A DNA stretch of 64,000 nt from Bartonella alsatica. GTDB lineage: Bacteria; Pseudomonadota; Alphaproteobacteria; Rhizobiales; Rhizobiaceae. The notes below the pieces were generated by a model that did not search any database, was not told the DNA's origin, and saw only the letters and a program-made list of their open reading frames with translations. Numbering within the stretch: position 1 is the first letter of the stretch; each line of letters begins with the position of its first letter. The DNA lies in the NCBI RefSeq assembly GCF_013388295.1, contig NZ_CP058235.1, positions 970,001 through 1,034,000 on the forward strand. The letters run 5' to 3'. A program made the position numbers and the translations under genes. Shown piece by piece: positions 20,324 through 32,188 of this stretch.

Positions 20324-21046
20324 TTATTGTTTTTGCGTAACACGTATGGTGGTCTTTTGGGAGAGCATCTTGTGTAAGTGTGTCATAAAGGCGGCTGCAA
20401 AAAGCGGTGTTGCTAAATTAAGAATCGGAATCGAAACAAAAAGTGCAATCAACAGTCCTGCACAAAAAACTGTTGTATAATGTGTGTGTAAAAAAGCATG
20501 TGCTTCTTGTTCAGATCGAAAACGGTAGGCAGCAAATACAAAGTATTCACGACCAAGCAAATAGCCATTAACAACATAAAAGGCAATAAAATTGATACCT
20601 GGTACGAAGAACAAAATAAAAGCGATTCCATTGCCGAAAAGGCTTAAAACAACAAATTTCAAGGATAGAACTAGAGAACGTTCAAACGATAGAGCATGTC
20701 CAATAGGCTCATTAGGATAATCTTCTTTTTCAATAATTTCAGCGGCAGAATCAATAAAAAATCCCCCAATCATAGCGGTAATTGGAGCAATCAAAAAAGC
20801 CATTAGCAAAGTTAAGCCAAGGTTCAAGATAATCAGTATGCCCAATCCTAACCATCCTGCCCAACTAGGTAATCCAGGAAGAAAATGAGCAATCCAAGGC
20901 CAGAAGTAAGATATAAAAAATTGGCGTACACACAGCCATATAATGGCCAGTACAACGAGGGTAATTCCCAAAGCTTTTAATATCATAGTGCGATATTGCG
21001 AAGTTATAAGACGTTGTAAAGCGAGATAGGCAGCGGTAAAAATCAT
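20324..21046 (-). CDS. EI24/CysZ-like integral membrane protein
   Basis: A 240-residue inner-membrane protein with about five to six hydrophobic segments (for example ALGITLVVLAIIWLCV and LGILIILNLGLTLLMAFLI). The segment APITAMIGGFFIDSAAEIIE and the phrase FYVVNGYLLGREYF are characteristic of the EI24 family, often annotated as CysZ-type sulfate transporter proteins. A role in sulfate uptake is family-based inference only; no sulfate assimilation genes are in this window. Gaps of over 500 bases on both sides suggest a single-gene transcript. The ribosome site is weak. Confidence 0.75.
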   Translation of the reverse strand: MIFTAAYLALQRLITSQYRTMILKALGITLVVLAIIWLCVRQFFISYFWPWIAHFLPGLPSWAGWLGLGILIILNLGLTLLMAFLIAPITAMIGGFFIDSAAEIIEKEDYPNEPIGHALSFERSLVLSLKFVVLSLFGNGIAFILFFVPGINFIAFYVVNGYLLGREYFVFAAYRFRSEQEAHAFLHTHYTTVFCAGLLIALFVSIPILNLATPLFAAAFMTHLHKMLSQKTTIRVTQKQ

Positions 21047-21783
21047 AACAATTAAGTAAATAAGAAAAAAGTGAAAACAAGAGATAAATTGGAAAGTGCT
21101 TTACATATGTACTTAGTTTCATAGATCCTATAATCTTGTTGTTTAAAGGTAAACAGTCAAAAGATGGCATTTTTTATCCATAGTACCGTAAAAATTTTTC
21201 TTCAATACGGTGATATAAAGCGCATTCATGTATATTAAAAATATGGATGTTGTTTCTATGTATTTTCAATTTTCTTATGCACTAATTCAGTATAAAAGTA
21301 TGAAGTTGCACAGAATATTCAGATCAGGATTTACCACAGCATCTAAGAAATAAATCACATAAGTAGTAAGAAGGTGAAACAAACTGAGAGAAATCAATCT
21401 GATTACAAATTGGTTCTAGTTAGAAAACTTCGTTCTTTAGGACGGGGAGTAGTATATCAAGCATTATAGAAATTTATGATAGAATTTTTTGTAAAGCTAA
21501 TGAAATGAACAACATAAGCAAATAATAACAAATAATAATAAGAACTATTTATGCTAGTTACCTTATAACTAAATTGCAATACGTAGACATTTTTATTTCT
21601 TTCAATGAGAGAAGATTGCTTTTTGTGTAAATGTAGGCACTCTTTCAATGAATATTATGCATGTAAATAATTTTACGTGATTTAGTAAATGAGTTTCATT
21701 TTTTTGTGGTGCATTTTAGTTAAAGTATGCATATTTTGATTTCTGAAAAACTTTTAGTTTCATTAAAATATGACGTCCTTTTC
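21047..21783. other. Gene-free gap with a transposon-end relic
   Basis: About 740 bases with no credible gene. It contains an IS200/IS605-like right-end relic at 21350-21465, described separately, and a weak ACCGTA/TACGGT dyad near 21185-21212. Confidence 0.45.
21350..21465 (+). mobile_element. Relic of an IS200/IS605-family right end
   Basis: The text ending ACTTCGTTCTTTAGGACGGGGAGTAG closely resembles the 3' end of tnpB-carrying IS200/IS605 elements: a short stem CGTTC-TTTA-GGACG (21431-21444, one G.U pair) followed by GGGAGTAGTAT. The deduced tail LENFVL-DGE echoes the common TnpB C-terminal L-ETSS-RTGS pattern but is interrupted by stops. No tnpA or tnpB reading frame remains nearby, so only the end survives. 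Recognition is by pattern memory. Confidence 0.45.
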
Positions 21784-23181
21784 TCATTGATGAGCAGGAA
21801 TGTGGGGCTCAAAAAATGACACAATAACATTTGCTAGTTTTTGTGCTACTTGCTGTTTACTCATATGCGGCCATTCTTCAACATTTTCTTTACTAACAAG
21901 ATAAACTTGATTTGTGTCAGCGCCCATGACATTTGTGCCATCAGCCTGGAGAGAAATATCATTCGCAAGAATGAAGTTTGCTCCTTTTTCGATACATTTT
22001 TTTTTCGCATTGGCAATGATATCACAGGTTTCAGCAGCAAAGCCAATTACGAGTGAAGGGCGGTTTGAAGCATTGCAGATTGAGGCCAAAATGTCAGGAT
22101 TTTCAACCATGTGCAAGGATAGTGGTGTTTTAAAGACACGCTTTTTAATCTTGTGTAAAGATTGTGTTTGGCTGCGCCAATCGCAAACGGCAGCGACAAA
22201 AATAGCTCCATCGGCGGGTAAGGTTGCTTGAACAGCTTGTAACATTTGACATGCTGTCTCAACATGAATAGTTTTTACCCCTTGTGGATCAGGAAGGTCA
22301 ACCGGTCCACAAATAAGCGTCACTTTTGCACCCAAGTTAGCTAAAGCTGTAGCAATGGCATGTCCTTGTTTACCTGAAGAACGATTAGCAAGATAACGCA
22401 CTGGATCGATTGGTTCATGGGTGGGACCAGAAGTAACAATAAAATGGCGGCCAGAAAGTGACTTTTTTTGTACACGAAGAATAGTTTCGACTGTGGCGAC
22501 AATGGTTAAGGGATCACTCATGCGTCCACAACCTGCCTCATCACGTTCAGCCATTTTGCCGATTTCTGGTCCGACTATATGAACACCATCTGCACGCAGT
22601 TGTGCGATATTGCGAACAGTTGTTGGATGTGTCCACATCACTGGATTCATAGCTGGCGCAATTAAAAGTGGACAACGTGCTGCTAAAAGCACACAATCAG
22701 CTAGATCTTCCCCTATACCGTTGGCTATTTTGGCAATGCGATTGGCTGTAGCAGGAGCTAAAATAATGAGGTCAGCATCACGTGCTAATCGGATATGTCC
22801 GATATCATGTTCTTCTGCGCGTGAAAATAAATCACTATACACAGTACGGCCACTCAAAGCTTCAGCTGCTAAAGGCGTAATAAATTTTTGCGCGGCTTTT
22901 GTCATAACAATGTTTAAGCATGCACCACGTTCTTGTAAACGGCGAATCAAGTCAAGCGCTTTATAGGCTGCAATACTACCACCAATAATGAGAAGAAGTG
23001 ATTTTGATTGCAGTGATTGCGTTTCAACATTACTTGCCTGAGATGATAGTATAGTGGGAGTCACGGAATTACTTAAAAGGCGACGAGCTTCTTCTTCCAT
23101 AGAAATACCATTCTGCGCGGCACGTATACGCAAAGCTTCTTTGGCTTCAGATGAAAGATTACGAACAGTAATACTTGCCAT
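21784..23181 (-). CDS. coaBC: CoaBC (phosphopantothenoylcysteine synthetase/decarboxylase) with N-terminal ribbon-helix-helix domain
   Basis: Two consecutive steps of coenzyme A synthesis. Residues about 65-245 are the flavin decarboxylase CoaC (IIGGSIAAYKALDL, APAMNPVMW, AGCGRMSDP); the rest is the CTP-dependent ligase CoaB (TSGPTHEPIDPVRYL, NRSSGKQGHAIA). Before these come about 40 residues (MASITVRNLSSEAKEALR...GISMEEEARRLL) with the look of a FitA/StbC-type ribbon-helix-helix antitoxin. No in-frame ATG lies between the RHH segment and the CoaC domain, so the extension is part of the protein. ubiB and ubiE lie upstream on the same strand, the usual rhizobial neighbours. Confidence 0.93.
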   Translation of the reverse strand: MASITVRNLSSEAKEALRIRAAQNGISMEEEARRLLSNSVTPTILSSQASNVETQSLQSKSLLLIIGGSIAAYKALDLIRRLQERGACLNIVMTKAAQKFITPLAAEALSGRTVYSDLFSRAEEHDIGHIRLARDADLIILAPATANRIAKIANGIGEDLADCVLLAARCPLLIAPAMNPVMWTHPTTVRNIAQLRADGVHIVGPEIGKMAERDEAGCGRMSDPLTIVATVETILRVQKKSLSGRHFIVTSGPTHEPIDPVRYLANRSSGKQGHAIATALANLGAKVTLICGPVDLPDPQGVKTIHVETACQMLQAVQATLPADGAIFVAAVCDWRSQTQSLHKIKKRVFKTPLSLHMVENPDILASICNASNRPSLVIGFAAETCDIIANAKKKCIEKGANFILANDISLQADGTNVMGADTNQVYLVSKENVEEWPHMSKQQVAQKLANVIVSFFEPHIPAHQ

Positions 23182-23250
23182 AAAATATTTCCCAAAAATG
23201 AATTGATTGCAATGATTTCGTTATCTATATGTTTTAACATATTGAGCAGA

Positions 23251-24837
23251 TTAGAGAAGATGAAAAAGATAAAAAGTGAGACAAACGCAACAAAGTGCGA
23301 TGATAAAGAGGCTATAACGACTATAGCGGTTAATACGACTTTGTTCGACAGCAAGTTGTTTAAGGGTAGCAGGAGAAAGATTAAATCCTATTTTTCTCAT
23401 TTCGTTAAGGTCTTCTTCGAACCGTTGGAAATTTTGTATCAATTGCGGTGTTTTACGTGCCAATGAAAAAAGTGCTTGCGCTCCTTCACTAAAATCTTTT
23501 GCAACTCCTATAGGCCCTAAATTTTTGCTAATCCATTCTCTGACAACGGGTTCAGAAGCTTTCCACATGTTAAAATGAGGGTCCAATGTGCGAGCTACAC
23601 CTTCAACGACAACCATAGTTTTTTGCAGTAATAAAAGTTCAGGGCGTGTTTGCATATCGAACAATTCAGTAACTTCAAACAACAGTGTAAGCAACTTAGC
23701 CATGGAAATGCTTTGCGCTGATTGCCCGTGAATTGGTTCACCAATAGCACGGTTAGCTTGAGCAAAGCTCTCAATATTATGGTGTGGAGGCACATATCCT
23801 GCTTCAAAATGAGCACGTGCCACTCGGACGTAATCACGAGTAATAAAGCCGTAAAGGATTTCAGCAAGGAAATGCTTTTCTTTTTTACCGAGTCGCCCTG
23901 TAATTCCTAAATCAACAGCAACAATACATCCTTCTGAGTCTACAAATAAATTACCGGGATGCATATCGGCATGAAAAAAACCATCACGCAATGTATGACG
24001 AAGAAAAGATTGAATGAGCGTAATTGCGAGTGTTTGCAAATCAAAACCCGCTTCTTTGAGGGCGGAAATTTCAGATATTCTTATACCATTGATCCATTCC
24101 ATTGTAAGAACATTGCGTCCTGTTCGCTCCCAATCAATTTTGGGAACACGAAAACCTGCATCATGTTGAATATTTTCAGCCATTTCTGATATAGCAGCTG
24201 CTTCTAACCGTAAGTCCATTTCAATCCGTGTGGTTTGTGCCAAAGTGTCAACCACACAAACAGGGCGCAGCCTTCGAGAAGCTGGTATATAACGCTCTTG
24301 TAAATGAGCAATGAGATAAAATCCTCTAAGGTCTTTGGAAAAACGAGTTCTAATATTAGGGCGTATGACTTTAACAGCACATTTTTTTTTATGACCGGTT
24401 TCATCGAAATATTCAGCTGGATGAACCTGAGCTATAGAAGCAGCAGCAATGGGTGGATAAAAGTTTACAAATAAATCATTGATAGATCGACCAAGCGAAT
24501 TTTCAATTTGTGCAATGGCATCAGGGCAAGAAAATGTTTGGACGCGATCTTGTAACTGTACCAAATCTTCCGCAATATCACGTCCAACAATATCAGGTCT
24601 GGTCGCAAGAAATTGACCAAGTTTTATGTAAGAAGGACCAAGCTTATTGATGGCATGAGAAATATTTTCAGATCGTCGCTTCTTTTTTGTTTTGCGTCGC
24701 GCCAATGCACTTGCTATACGATGACATAATGCTGGAAATCCCTGAAGATCATCGTTAGGCAGAGCACTCAAAACACCTTCACGTGCTAAAACCCATCCTG
24801 CGCGCATTAATTGAAAGTAAGTGGAAATTTTTATCAT
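23251..24837 (-). CDS. ubiB: UbiB-family kinase-like protein, ubiquinone biosynthesis
   Basis: Atypical ABC1/ADCK-family kinase needed for ubiquinone synthesis at the inner membrane. The family KxGQ motif is present (YIKLGQFLATRPD), as are CAVKVIRPN, DGFFHADMHPGN and VAVDLGITGRLG. Two hydrophobic segments at the C-terminus (about the last 25 residues, SLFIIALCCVCLTFYLFHLL) anchor it. The ATG at 24837 follows the ubiE stop by two bases; an in-frame TTG at 24852 would overlap ubiE. About 528 residues, complete. Order ubiE-ubiB-coaBC is conserved in Rhizobiales. Confidence 0.93.
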   Translation of the reverse strand: MIKISTYFQLMRAGWVLAREGVLSALPNDDLQGFPALCHRIASALARRKTKKKRRSENISHAINKLGPSYIKLGQFLATRPDIVGRDIAEDLVQLQDRVQTFSCPDAIAQIENSLGRSINDLFVNFYPPIAAASIAQVHPAEYFDETGHKKKCAVKVIRPNIRTRFSKDLRGFYLIAHLQERYIPASRRLRPVCVVDTLAQTTRIEMDLRLEAAAISEMAENIQHDAGFRVPKIDWERTGRNVLTMEWINGIRISEISALKEAGFDLQTLAITLIQSFLRHTLRDGFFHADMHPGNLFVDSEGCIVAVDLGITGRLGKKEKHFLAEILYGFITRDYVRVARAHFEAGYVPPHHNIESFAQANRAIGEPIHGQSAQSISMAKLLTLLFEVTELFDMQTRPELLLLQKTMVVVEGVARTLDPHFNMWKASEPVVREWISKNLGPIGVAKDFSEGAQALFSLARKTPQLIQNFQRFEEDLNEMRKIGFNLSPATLKQLAVEQSRINRYSRYSLFIIALCCVCLTFYLFHLL

Positions 24838-24839
24838 TT

Positions 24840-25622
24840 TTAAATTTTCCAACCTGAATGCAGTGCTGCGATTGCTCCAGTGAGATTACGGTATGACACC
24901 CGTGAAAAACCTGCATGATTAATCATATGCGCAAAATCATCTTGCTTAGGAAACTTACGAATGGATTCAACTAAATAACGATAAGCATTTTCATCATTTG
25001 CAATGATTTGACCAAGTTTAGGGATGGTATGGAAAGACCAAAAGTCATACAGTTTGTCAAGCAGAGGCATCTCGACATTTGAAAACTCTAAACATAAGAA
25101 ACGTCCTCCCGGTTTTAAAACACGAAAAGCTTCTCTAAGGGCTTTGTCAATATGGGGCACATTGCGGATTCCAAAGGCAATGGTATAGGCATCAAAACTT
25201 TGATCTTCAAAAGGCAAATGTTCTGCATTGGCTTCAACAAAATCAATCAGAGGAGCAAGACCATTTTTTTGTGCACGTTTTTTACCAGCACTGAGCATTG
25301 AGCTATTAATATCAAGCACTGTAGCATGAACTTTTTGGCGTGAAGCATTAAGAATACGAAAAGCAATATCACCAGTACCGCCAGCCACGTCAAGAACCTT
25401 CCAATTTGGAAGTGCTGGGGGAGAAAGCCATGCAACCATAGAATTTTTCCACATACGGTGGAGTCCTAATGATAAGATATCATTCATCTTATCATAATTT
25501 TCAGCAACAGAGTGAAACACACTATCAACCATGGCCTGTTTTTGTGCTTCATCAATCCTTGTAAAGCCAAAAGAGTGTTCCATACCACCTTTTGCTCCTA
25601 TGCGTTCTGTTTCAGCTGCCAT
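24840..25622 (-). CDS. ubiE: Ubiquinone/menaquinone C-methyltransferase
   Basis: SAM-dependent C-methylation of the quinone ring. The family start [25 protein letters not shown] is seen at residues 16-40, motif I is [10 protein letters not shown] and the later motif is [16 protein letters not shown]. It ends in HSGWKI, the conserved UbiE C-terminus. At 260 residues it is complete. It heads the ubiE-ubiB-coaBC run. In relatives mutM is often divergent from ubiE; here gyrB lies upstream on the same strand instead. Confidence 0.95.
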   Translation of the reverse strand: MAAETERIGAKGGMEHSFGFTRIDEAQKQAMVDSVFHSVAENYDKMNDILSLGLHRMWKNSMVAWLSPPALPNWKVLDVAGGTGDIAFRILNASRQKVHATVLDINSSMLSAGKKRAQKNGLAPLIDFVEANAEHLPFEDQSFDAYTIAFGIRNVPHIDKALREAFRVLKPGGRFLCLEFSNVEMPLLDKLYDFWSFHTIPKLGQIIANDENAYRYLVESIRKFPKQDDFAHMINHAGFSRVSYRNLTGAIAALHSGWKI

Positions 25623-25687
25623 GTGCTACCCTTCCTTATTTTTCGTTGATCGTAAATGAAAATAGAAGGAATGTTCAAATACGAAAA

Positions 25688-25717
25688 AACGATGTATAAA
25701 ACTACGATGTTTATACA
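25688..25717 (-). terminator. Probable gyrB terminator
   Basis: Read on the minus strand just after gyrB: TGTATAAA, a nine-base loop, TTTATACA, then TCGTTTTTTCG. The 8-bp stem is perfect but AT-rich, so strength is uncertain. Confidence 0.5.
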
Positions 25718-25738
25718 GCCAAAAACAAAAGAGTACCT

Positions 25739-28174
<2,436 letters not shown>

Positions 28175-28707
28175 TTAATCCACTTCTGTATTCAGTTTAT
28201 GATATCCAAACAGCTTTTCCTAAGCTTAATATTTTAACCAGTTATTTATGGAATAACCATATTGAACATTTATCGTATATCAGACTTATATTCAACATCT
28301 GTTAGTACATAATAGAGAGAATGATTTTTACATACAGTATTTATATAATTTGAGATGCGAAAAAATACAGACGATTGGTTCGATAAAGGTTATTTATACG
28401 AGACGTTAATGTTTGCTAGAAATAATTACTTGAGCTTTGCGACGATGCGAAAAATAGGATATTTTGTCTATTTTGTGAGAATGAAGAAAAATATATAGCG
28501 TTTTAATACACACAAGCCTTACTTTTTTATTCTTGCGGTCAGCTTATAAACTAAAGACGTATTTTTGCATTATTCTTTGTTGGTATACAAAAAGTTTTAA
28601 TGAAAATATGTAAGAATTTCACAAAGTATGTAGGACTTATAGCTTATATGAGCGGCAAGATTAAAACACTTTGATTTATAATGATAGTTGATCATTGTAC
28701 ATGTTTA

Positions 28708-28802
28708 ATGAGAGATCTGAATATACCGTAGAATTCTCTCGTTTCAAATTCTCTCCTGACGGATCAGAAAACACCATTCGCTTGTACCTTCACAAGGGCG
28801 AA
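28708..28802 (+). other. Cluster of small hairpins, possible structured RNA
   Basis: Three dyads follow one another: GAGAGA/TCTCTC (about 28711-28741), CTGA-cgga-TCAG (about 28756-28767) and TTCGCTTGT/ACAAGGGCGAA with a hexaloop and a two-base bulge (28777-28802). A short ATG frame begins at 28809. Whether the region is transcribed cannot be seen. Confidence 0.3.
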
Positions 28803-29042
28803 CAACATATGGATAAAAACCGTTTAATACAAAAAATCAAAATACTTCTTACGAACCGTTTCAATATAGGGGCTGACGCAACATAAGATAATGGTGTGCG
28901 GGCTTTTAGCTTCATAAGTGTAAAGATAGTCAAGATGGTGCTGTGAGATAAGATGGGTAGCAACGAAGAACGTTTTTTAAAAAAGTGCATGAGTTAGCAG
29001 CACAATGCTAATCTGTTCTTCATATAAGGAGCGTGAACCTTC

Positions 29043-29233
29043 ATGAAAAAAAAACCAAGAAATATTTCTGATATTATCAAAGAGATTTAGGAAAAAACAG
29101 AAAGAGCGATAATATAGGAATTTTTATTGCTATTTATGCTAGAAAATCGCTTTCCTGCTGAAAAGGCTTTTTTACGTGTTTAGTTGGGGAAGTGGAAGCA
29201 AAAGTTTTGTTATCACTAAATCTATTCTGAAAA
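29043..29233 (+). pseudogene. Possible small gene relic of unknown function
   Basis: From the ATG at 29043 a frame reads KKKPRNISDIIKEI, stop, EKTERAII, stop, EFLLLFMLENRFPAEKAFLRV, and continues one frame over as LVGEVEAKVLLSLNLF. The amino-acid make-up is protein-like, interrupted by two stops and a frameshift. I do not recognise the family. Confidence 0.3.
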
Positions 29234-29378
29234 CTATAGAAAAATATTAAATTTTTCAACGGTTTAGAGAAACACGAAAATTTTAATTCGTTAGAATAGC
29301 AGATATTTCAGTTCAATGCATTAGATATGATAACTGAGAAAAGTTATATTTTAGCTTTGAAAATGAGAGGACAAGATT

Positions 29379-30249
29379 TTGAAAATAAAGAAATTTATAA
29401 ATGGATTAAATGTTCTTATTGGAGTTTTATTTGGAGCATGGGGATTTTTGTTTTTCTCGATTGCAGAGGCTGAAACGGCTGTAAAGCTACCTTCTTTTTT
29501 TGATTCGCATAAACATTTTATACAACCTGATACAACAGATATAATTCGTTTACGTTTTGTAACAACTTTTGATTTTCCTCCTTTTAACTTTCTTGACAAA
29601 ACAGGGCGTCTTGCAGGCTATAATATTGACTTACTGCGTGCTATTTGCTCAAAATTAAACCTTGAAGAACTCTGTGAAGTAGAAGTTGTTCCTTGGGAGG
29701 ATCTCCTAGATCATGTCAAAGATGGTGAAGCGGAAGTAATTATTGCAGGTTTAAAAGAAACAATTGAAACACATCAAGATCTTATTTTCACGAAATCTTA
29801 TTTACGTTTTCCAGCTCGATTTGTTGCTTCTCGATTTTTGAATCTCGATGAGCCAATAAGCGATAAATTAATACATTTAAACAGTGGCGTTTTGTCCAAA
29901 AGTGCTCACGAAAAAACTGTTTCGTAGTTATTTTCCTGAAGCTAAATGGCAAGGATTTAAAGAAAGAGAAGAGCTCTATAAAGCACTACAAGATCGTACA
30001 ATTGATGTTATTTTTGATGATGGATTTGCTTTATCTTTATGGTTAAATGATTCCAAATCCGCTGATTTTTGCCATTTTGTTGGAGGGGCATATATGGCTC
30101 CACAATTATTGGGGCAAGGAATGCGACTTGCTGTTGCAAAAAAGAACGAAAAATTAATTGATATACTCAATTATGCTCTGCAATCTCTAGAAGATGATGG
30201 CAAACTTACAGAACTTTATCTGCGTTATTTTCCGATTAGTTTTTATTGA
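29379..30249 (+). pseudogene. Amino-acid ABC transporter periplasmic binding protein, broken by one frameshift
   Basis: Type 3 solute-binding protein. A TTG start at 29379 has AGAGGA seven bases upstream, followed by a signal peptide (N-terminal Lys, hydrophobic VLIGVLFGAWGFLFF, then AEAETA). The first lobe shows FDFPPFNFLDKTGRLAGYNIDLLRAI. At A6 (29912-29917) the frame shifts: frame one ends in HEKTVS-stop, while the downstream frame continues LFRSYFPEAKWQGF...GQGMRLAVAKKN to 30249. Removing one A restores HEKLFRSYFPEAK and a protein of about 290 residues. It could be a pseudogene, a slippage-rescued gene or a sequencing error. No permease or ATPase gene adjoins it. Confidence 0.8.
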
Positions 30250-30261
30250 TGAATACTTTCC

Positions 30262-31794
30262 TTAGGGAAGCGTTGTTAATCTTTCAGTTCCCAATCGATA
30301 AGAAATAGCTTCTGCGAGATGATGACGTGCAAGAAGGTCTGCTTCATCGAGATCAGCAATGGTGCGTGCAACTTTGAGAATACGATGATAGGCACGGGCA
30401 GAAAGGTGCATTTTTTCACTCACGTCCCGTAAGAGTGTGGTAGCATTTTTATCAGTTAAAGCAATTTTTTCGATGATTTTGGCAGGACAATCACTGTTGG
30501 TGTGAATATGGTCAAGCCCCAATGTCTTAAAACGTTTGGCCTGAATAGCACGACACCGTGCAACGCGTTTTGCGACATCGCAGCTTTTTTCTGATTTTTC
30601 TGGTTGCATAAGGTCCATAGCTGTTAAAGCAGGGACGTCAATTCGTAGATCGATTCGGTCAAGCAGAGGACCAGAAATACGGGATTGATAATCGATTTGG
30701 CAGCGTATTCCTTTAGCACAAACATGGTTTTTTTCGCCTGCCATACCACATCGGCAAGGGTTCATTGCAGCAATGAGTTGGAAACGCGCAGGATAGCTGA
30801 TATGGTGATTAGCACGGGCGATAACACATTCTCCACTCTCTAAGGGTTGGCGAAGAGAATCGAGAACCTGTGGAGAAAATTCAGGTAATTCATCAAGAAA
30901 TAAAATGCCGTTATGTGCGAGTGAGACTTCTCCTGGACGTCCTTTAAGGCCACCACCTATCATTGCTGCCATGGAAGCAGAATGATGTGGTGCGCGAAAG
31001 GGGCAGTGCCGTGAAATAGTATTATGGACTGTTTCTCCTGTAATAGATGCTATGAGAGAAACATCTAAAAGTTCACGGCTATTAAGGGGCGGTAAAATGG
31101 AAGGTAAGCGTTGAGCTAACATAGATTTTCCTGCACCAGGAGGACCTACAAACAAAAGGTTATGCCGCCCAGCTGCACAAACTTCTAATGCACGTTTGGC
31201 GGTTTTTTGTCCTTTAATTTCGCAAAGGTCTGGAAGTTCAGTTTGGATAGTATATTGACGCGGTTGTGGACGTTTTTGAATTTGAGTTCCTTTAAAATGG
31301 TTAACCATAGTGAGAAGAGTTTCGGGTGCAAGGATATTCATTTCTGCATTTGCCCATGCTGCTTCAGGTCCGCATTGATAGGGACAAATAAGTCCTTTAT
31401 CGAGCGATAAAGCTGTCATTGCAGCTGGTAAAACACCATTGACAGCTGTAATCGAAGCATCCAGTGATAATTCACCTAAAATGACGTAGTCTTGTGCTAC
31501 TTCAGGAGGAAGAATTCCCATGACAAGCATTAAGCCTACAGCTATGGGTAAATCATAATGTGACCCCTCTTTAGGTAAATCAGCTGGAGCAAGATTAATA
31601 GTAACCCGTTTATTGGGCATAGAAAGCCCACAAGCATGAAGGGATGCTTGCACGCGTTCACGACTTTCTGCGATTGCCTTATCGGCTAATCCAACAATAG
31701 CCATTCCTATTTTACCGGGAGAAATCATAACCTGTACATCGACAGGCACGGCTTCTAGACCGCGAAAAGCAACAGTTGTAATCCGCGCGATCAT
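30262..31794 (-). CDS. comM: YifB/ComM-family Mg-chelatase-like AAA+ ATPase
   Basis: Hexameric helicase-like AAA+ protein; ComM in Haemophilus and Vibrio promotes branch migration during natural transformation. The N-terminal domain (GLEAVPVDVQVMISPGK) is followed by Walker A GPPGAGKSMLAQ, GILFLDELPEF and the cysteine pair NPCRCG. With ATG at 31794 preceded by GGAG it has 510 residues, the family size. A TTG one codon earlier is unlikely. Its stop is only 12 bases from the end of the convergent binding-protein gene. Its role in this organism is unknown. Confidence 0.92.
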   Translation of the reverse strand: MIARITTVAFRGLEAVPVDVQVMISPGKIGMAIVGLADKAIAESRERVQASLHACGLSMPNKRVTINLAPADLPKEGSHYDLPIAVGLMLVMGILPPEVAQDYVILGELSLDASITAVNGVLPAAMTALSLDKGLICPYQCGPEAAWANAEMNILAPETLLTMVNHFKGTQIQKRPQPRQYTIQTELPDLCEIKGQKTAKRALEVCAAGRHNLLFVGPPGAGKSMLAQRLPSILPPLNSRELLDVSLIASITGETVHNTISRHCPFRAPHHSASMAAMIGGGLKGRPGEVSLAHNGILFLDELPEFSPQVLDSLRQPLESGECVIARANHHISYPARFQLIAAMNPCRCGMAGEKNHVCAKGIRCQIDYQSRISGPLLDRIDLRIDVPALTAMDLMQPEKSEKSCDVAKRVARCRAIQAKRFKTLGLDHIHTNSDCPAKIIEKIALTDKNATTLLRDVSEKMHLSARAYHRILKVARTIADLDEADLLARHHLAEAISYRLGTERLTTLP

Positions 31795-32188
31795 CAATTA
31801 TTTCTCCCCCCCCTTTAACTTAGAAGAGACAATCATATCTGCACGTAAAAATCAAGAAGGTCTATATGGTTTTGGGGATAGAAAGATCTATATACGTGTC
31901 CAAGCTTTTGTAGTATTCTCATGGAAAAGTGATTTGCACAAATTTAACTATAATTATATGCGGTTAAATAAAACGTTTATAATGAGCTAAATGAATATGC
32001 TAGTAAAAAAGGAGTGAGACTGTTTGGTCGCACGGGAGGGCAGGGTTTTGTGAATTAAAGCAAAGATAAGTATGCATCACAAAAAGAGCTTTATTTGATG
32101 TGATAAAACGTGTGAAATATCTATTTTTCGTGTTCGATATTATTTAGAATACAAAGTGATATGAAGTGTATTGAAGGTATCTGATTTG
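31795..32188. other. Divergent intergenic region between comM and tamA
   Basis: About 390 bases expected to hold the promoters of comM and tamA. Next to the comM start is a C/G homopolymer of nine bases (31806-31814 region). No convincing operator or gene was seen. Confidence 0.35.

Noticed and set aside
20235..20480. Plus-strand frame overlapping the EI24-like gene
   Set aside because: Most of it is antisense to a well-supported membrane protein gene; only its first 30 codons fall in the gap and could not be identified.
29884..30249. A separate 121-residue gene downstream of the binding-protein start
   Set aside because: It continues the same protein one frame over and has no ribosome site of its own; it is treated as the second half of the frameshifted gene.
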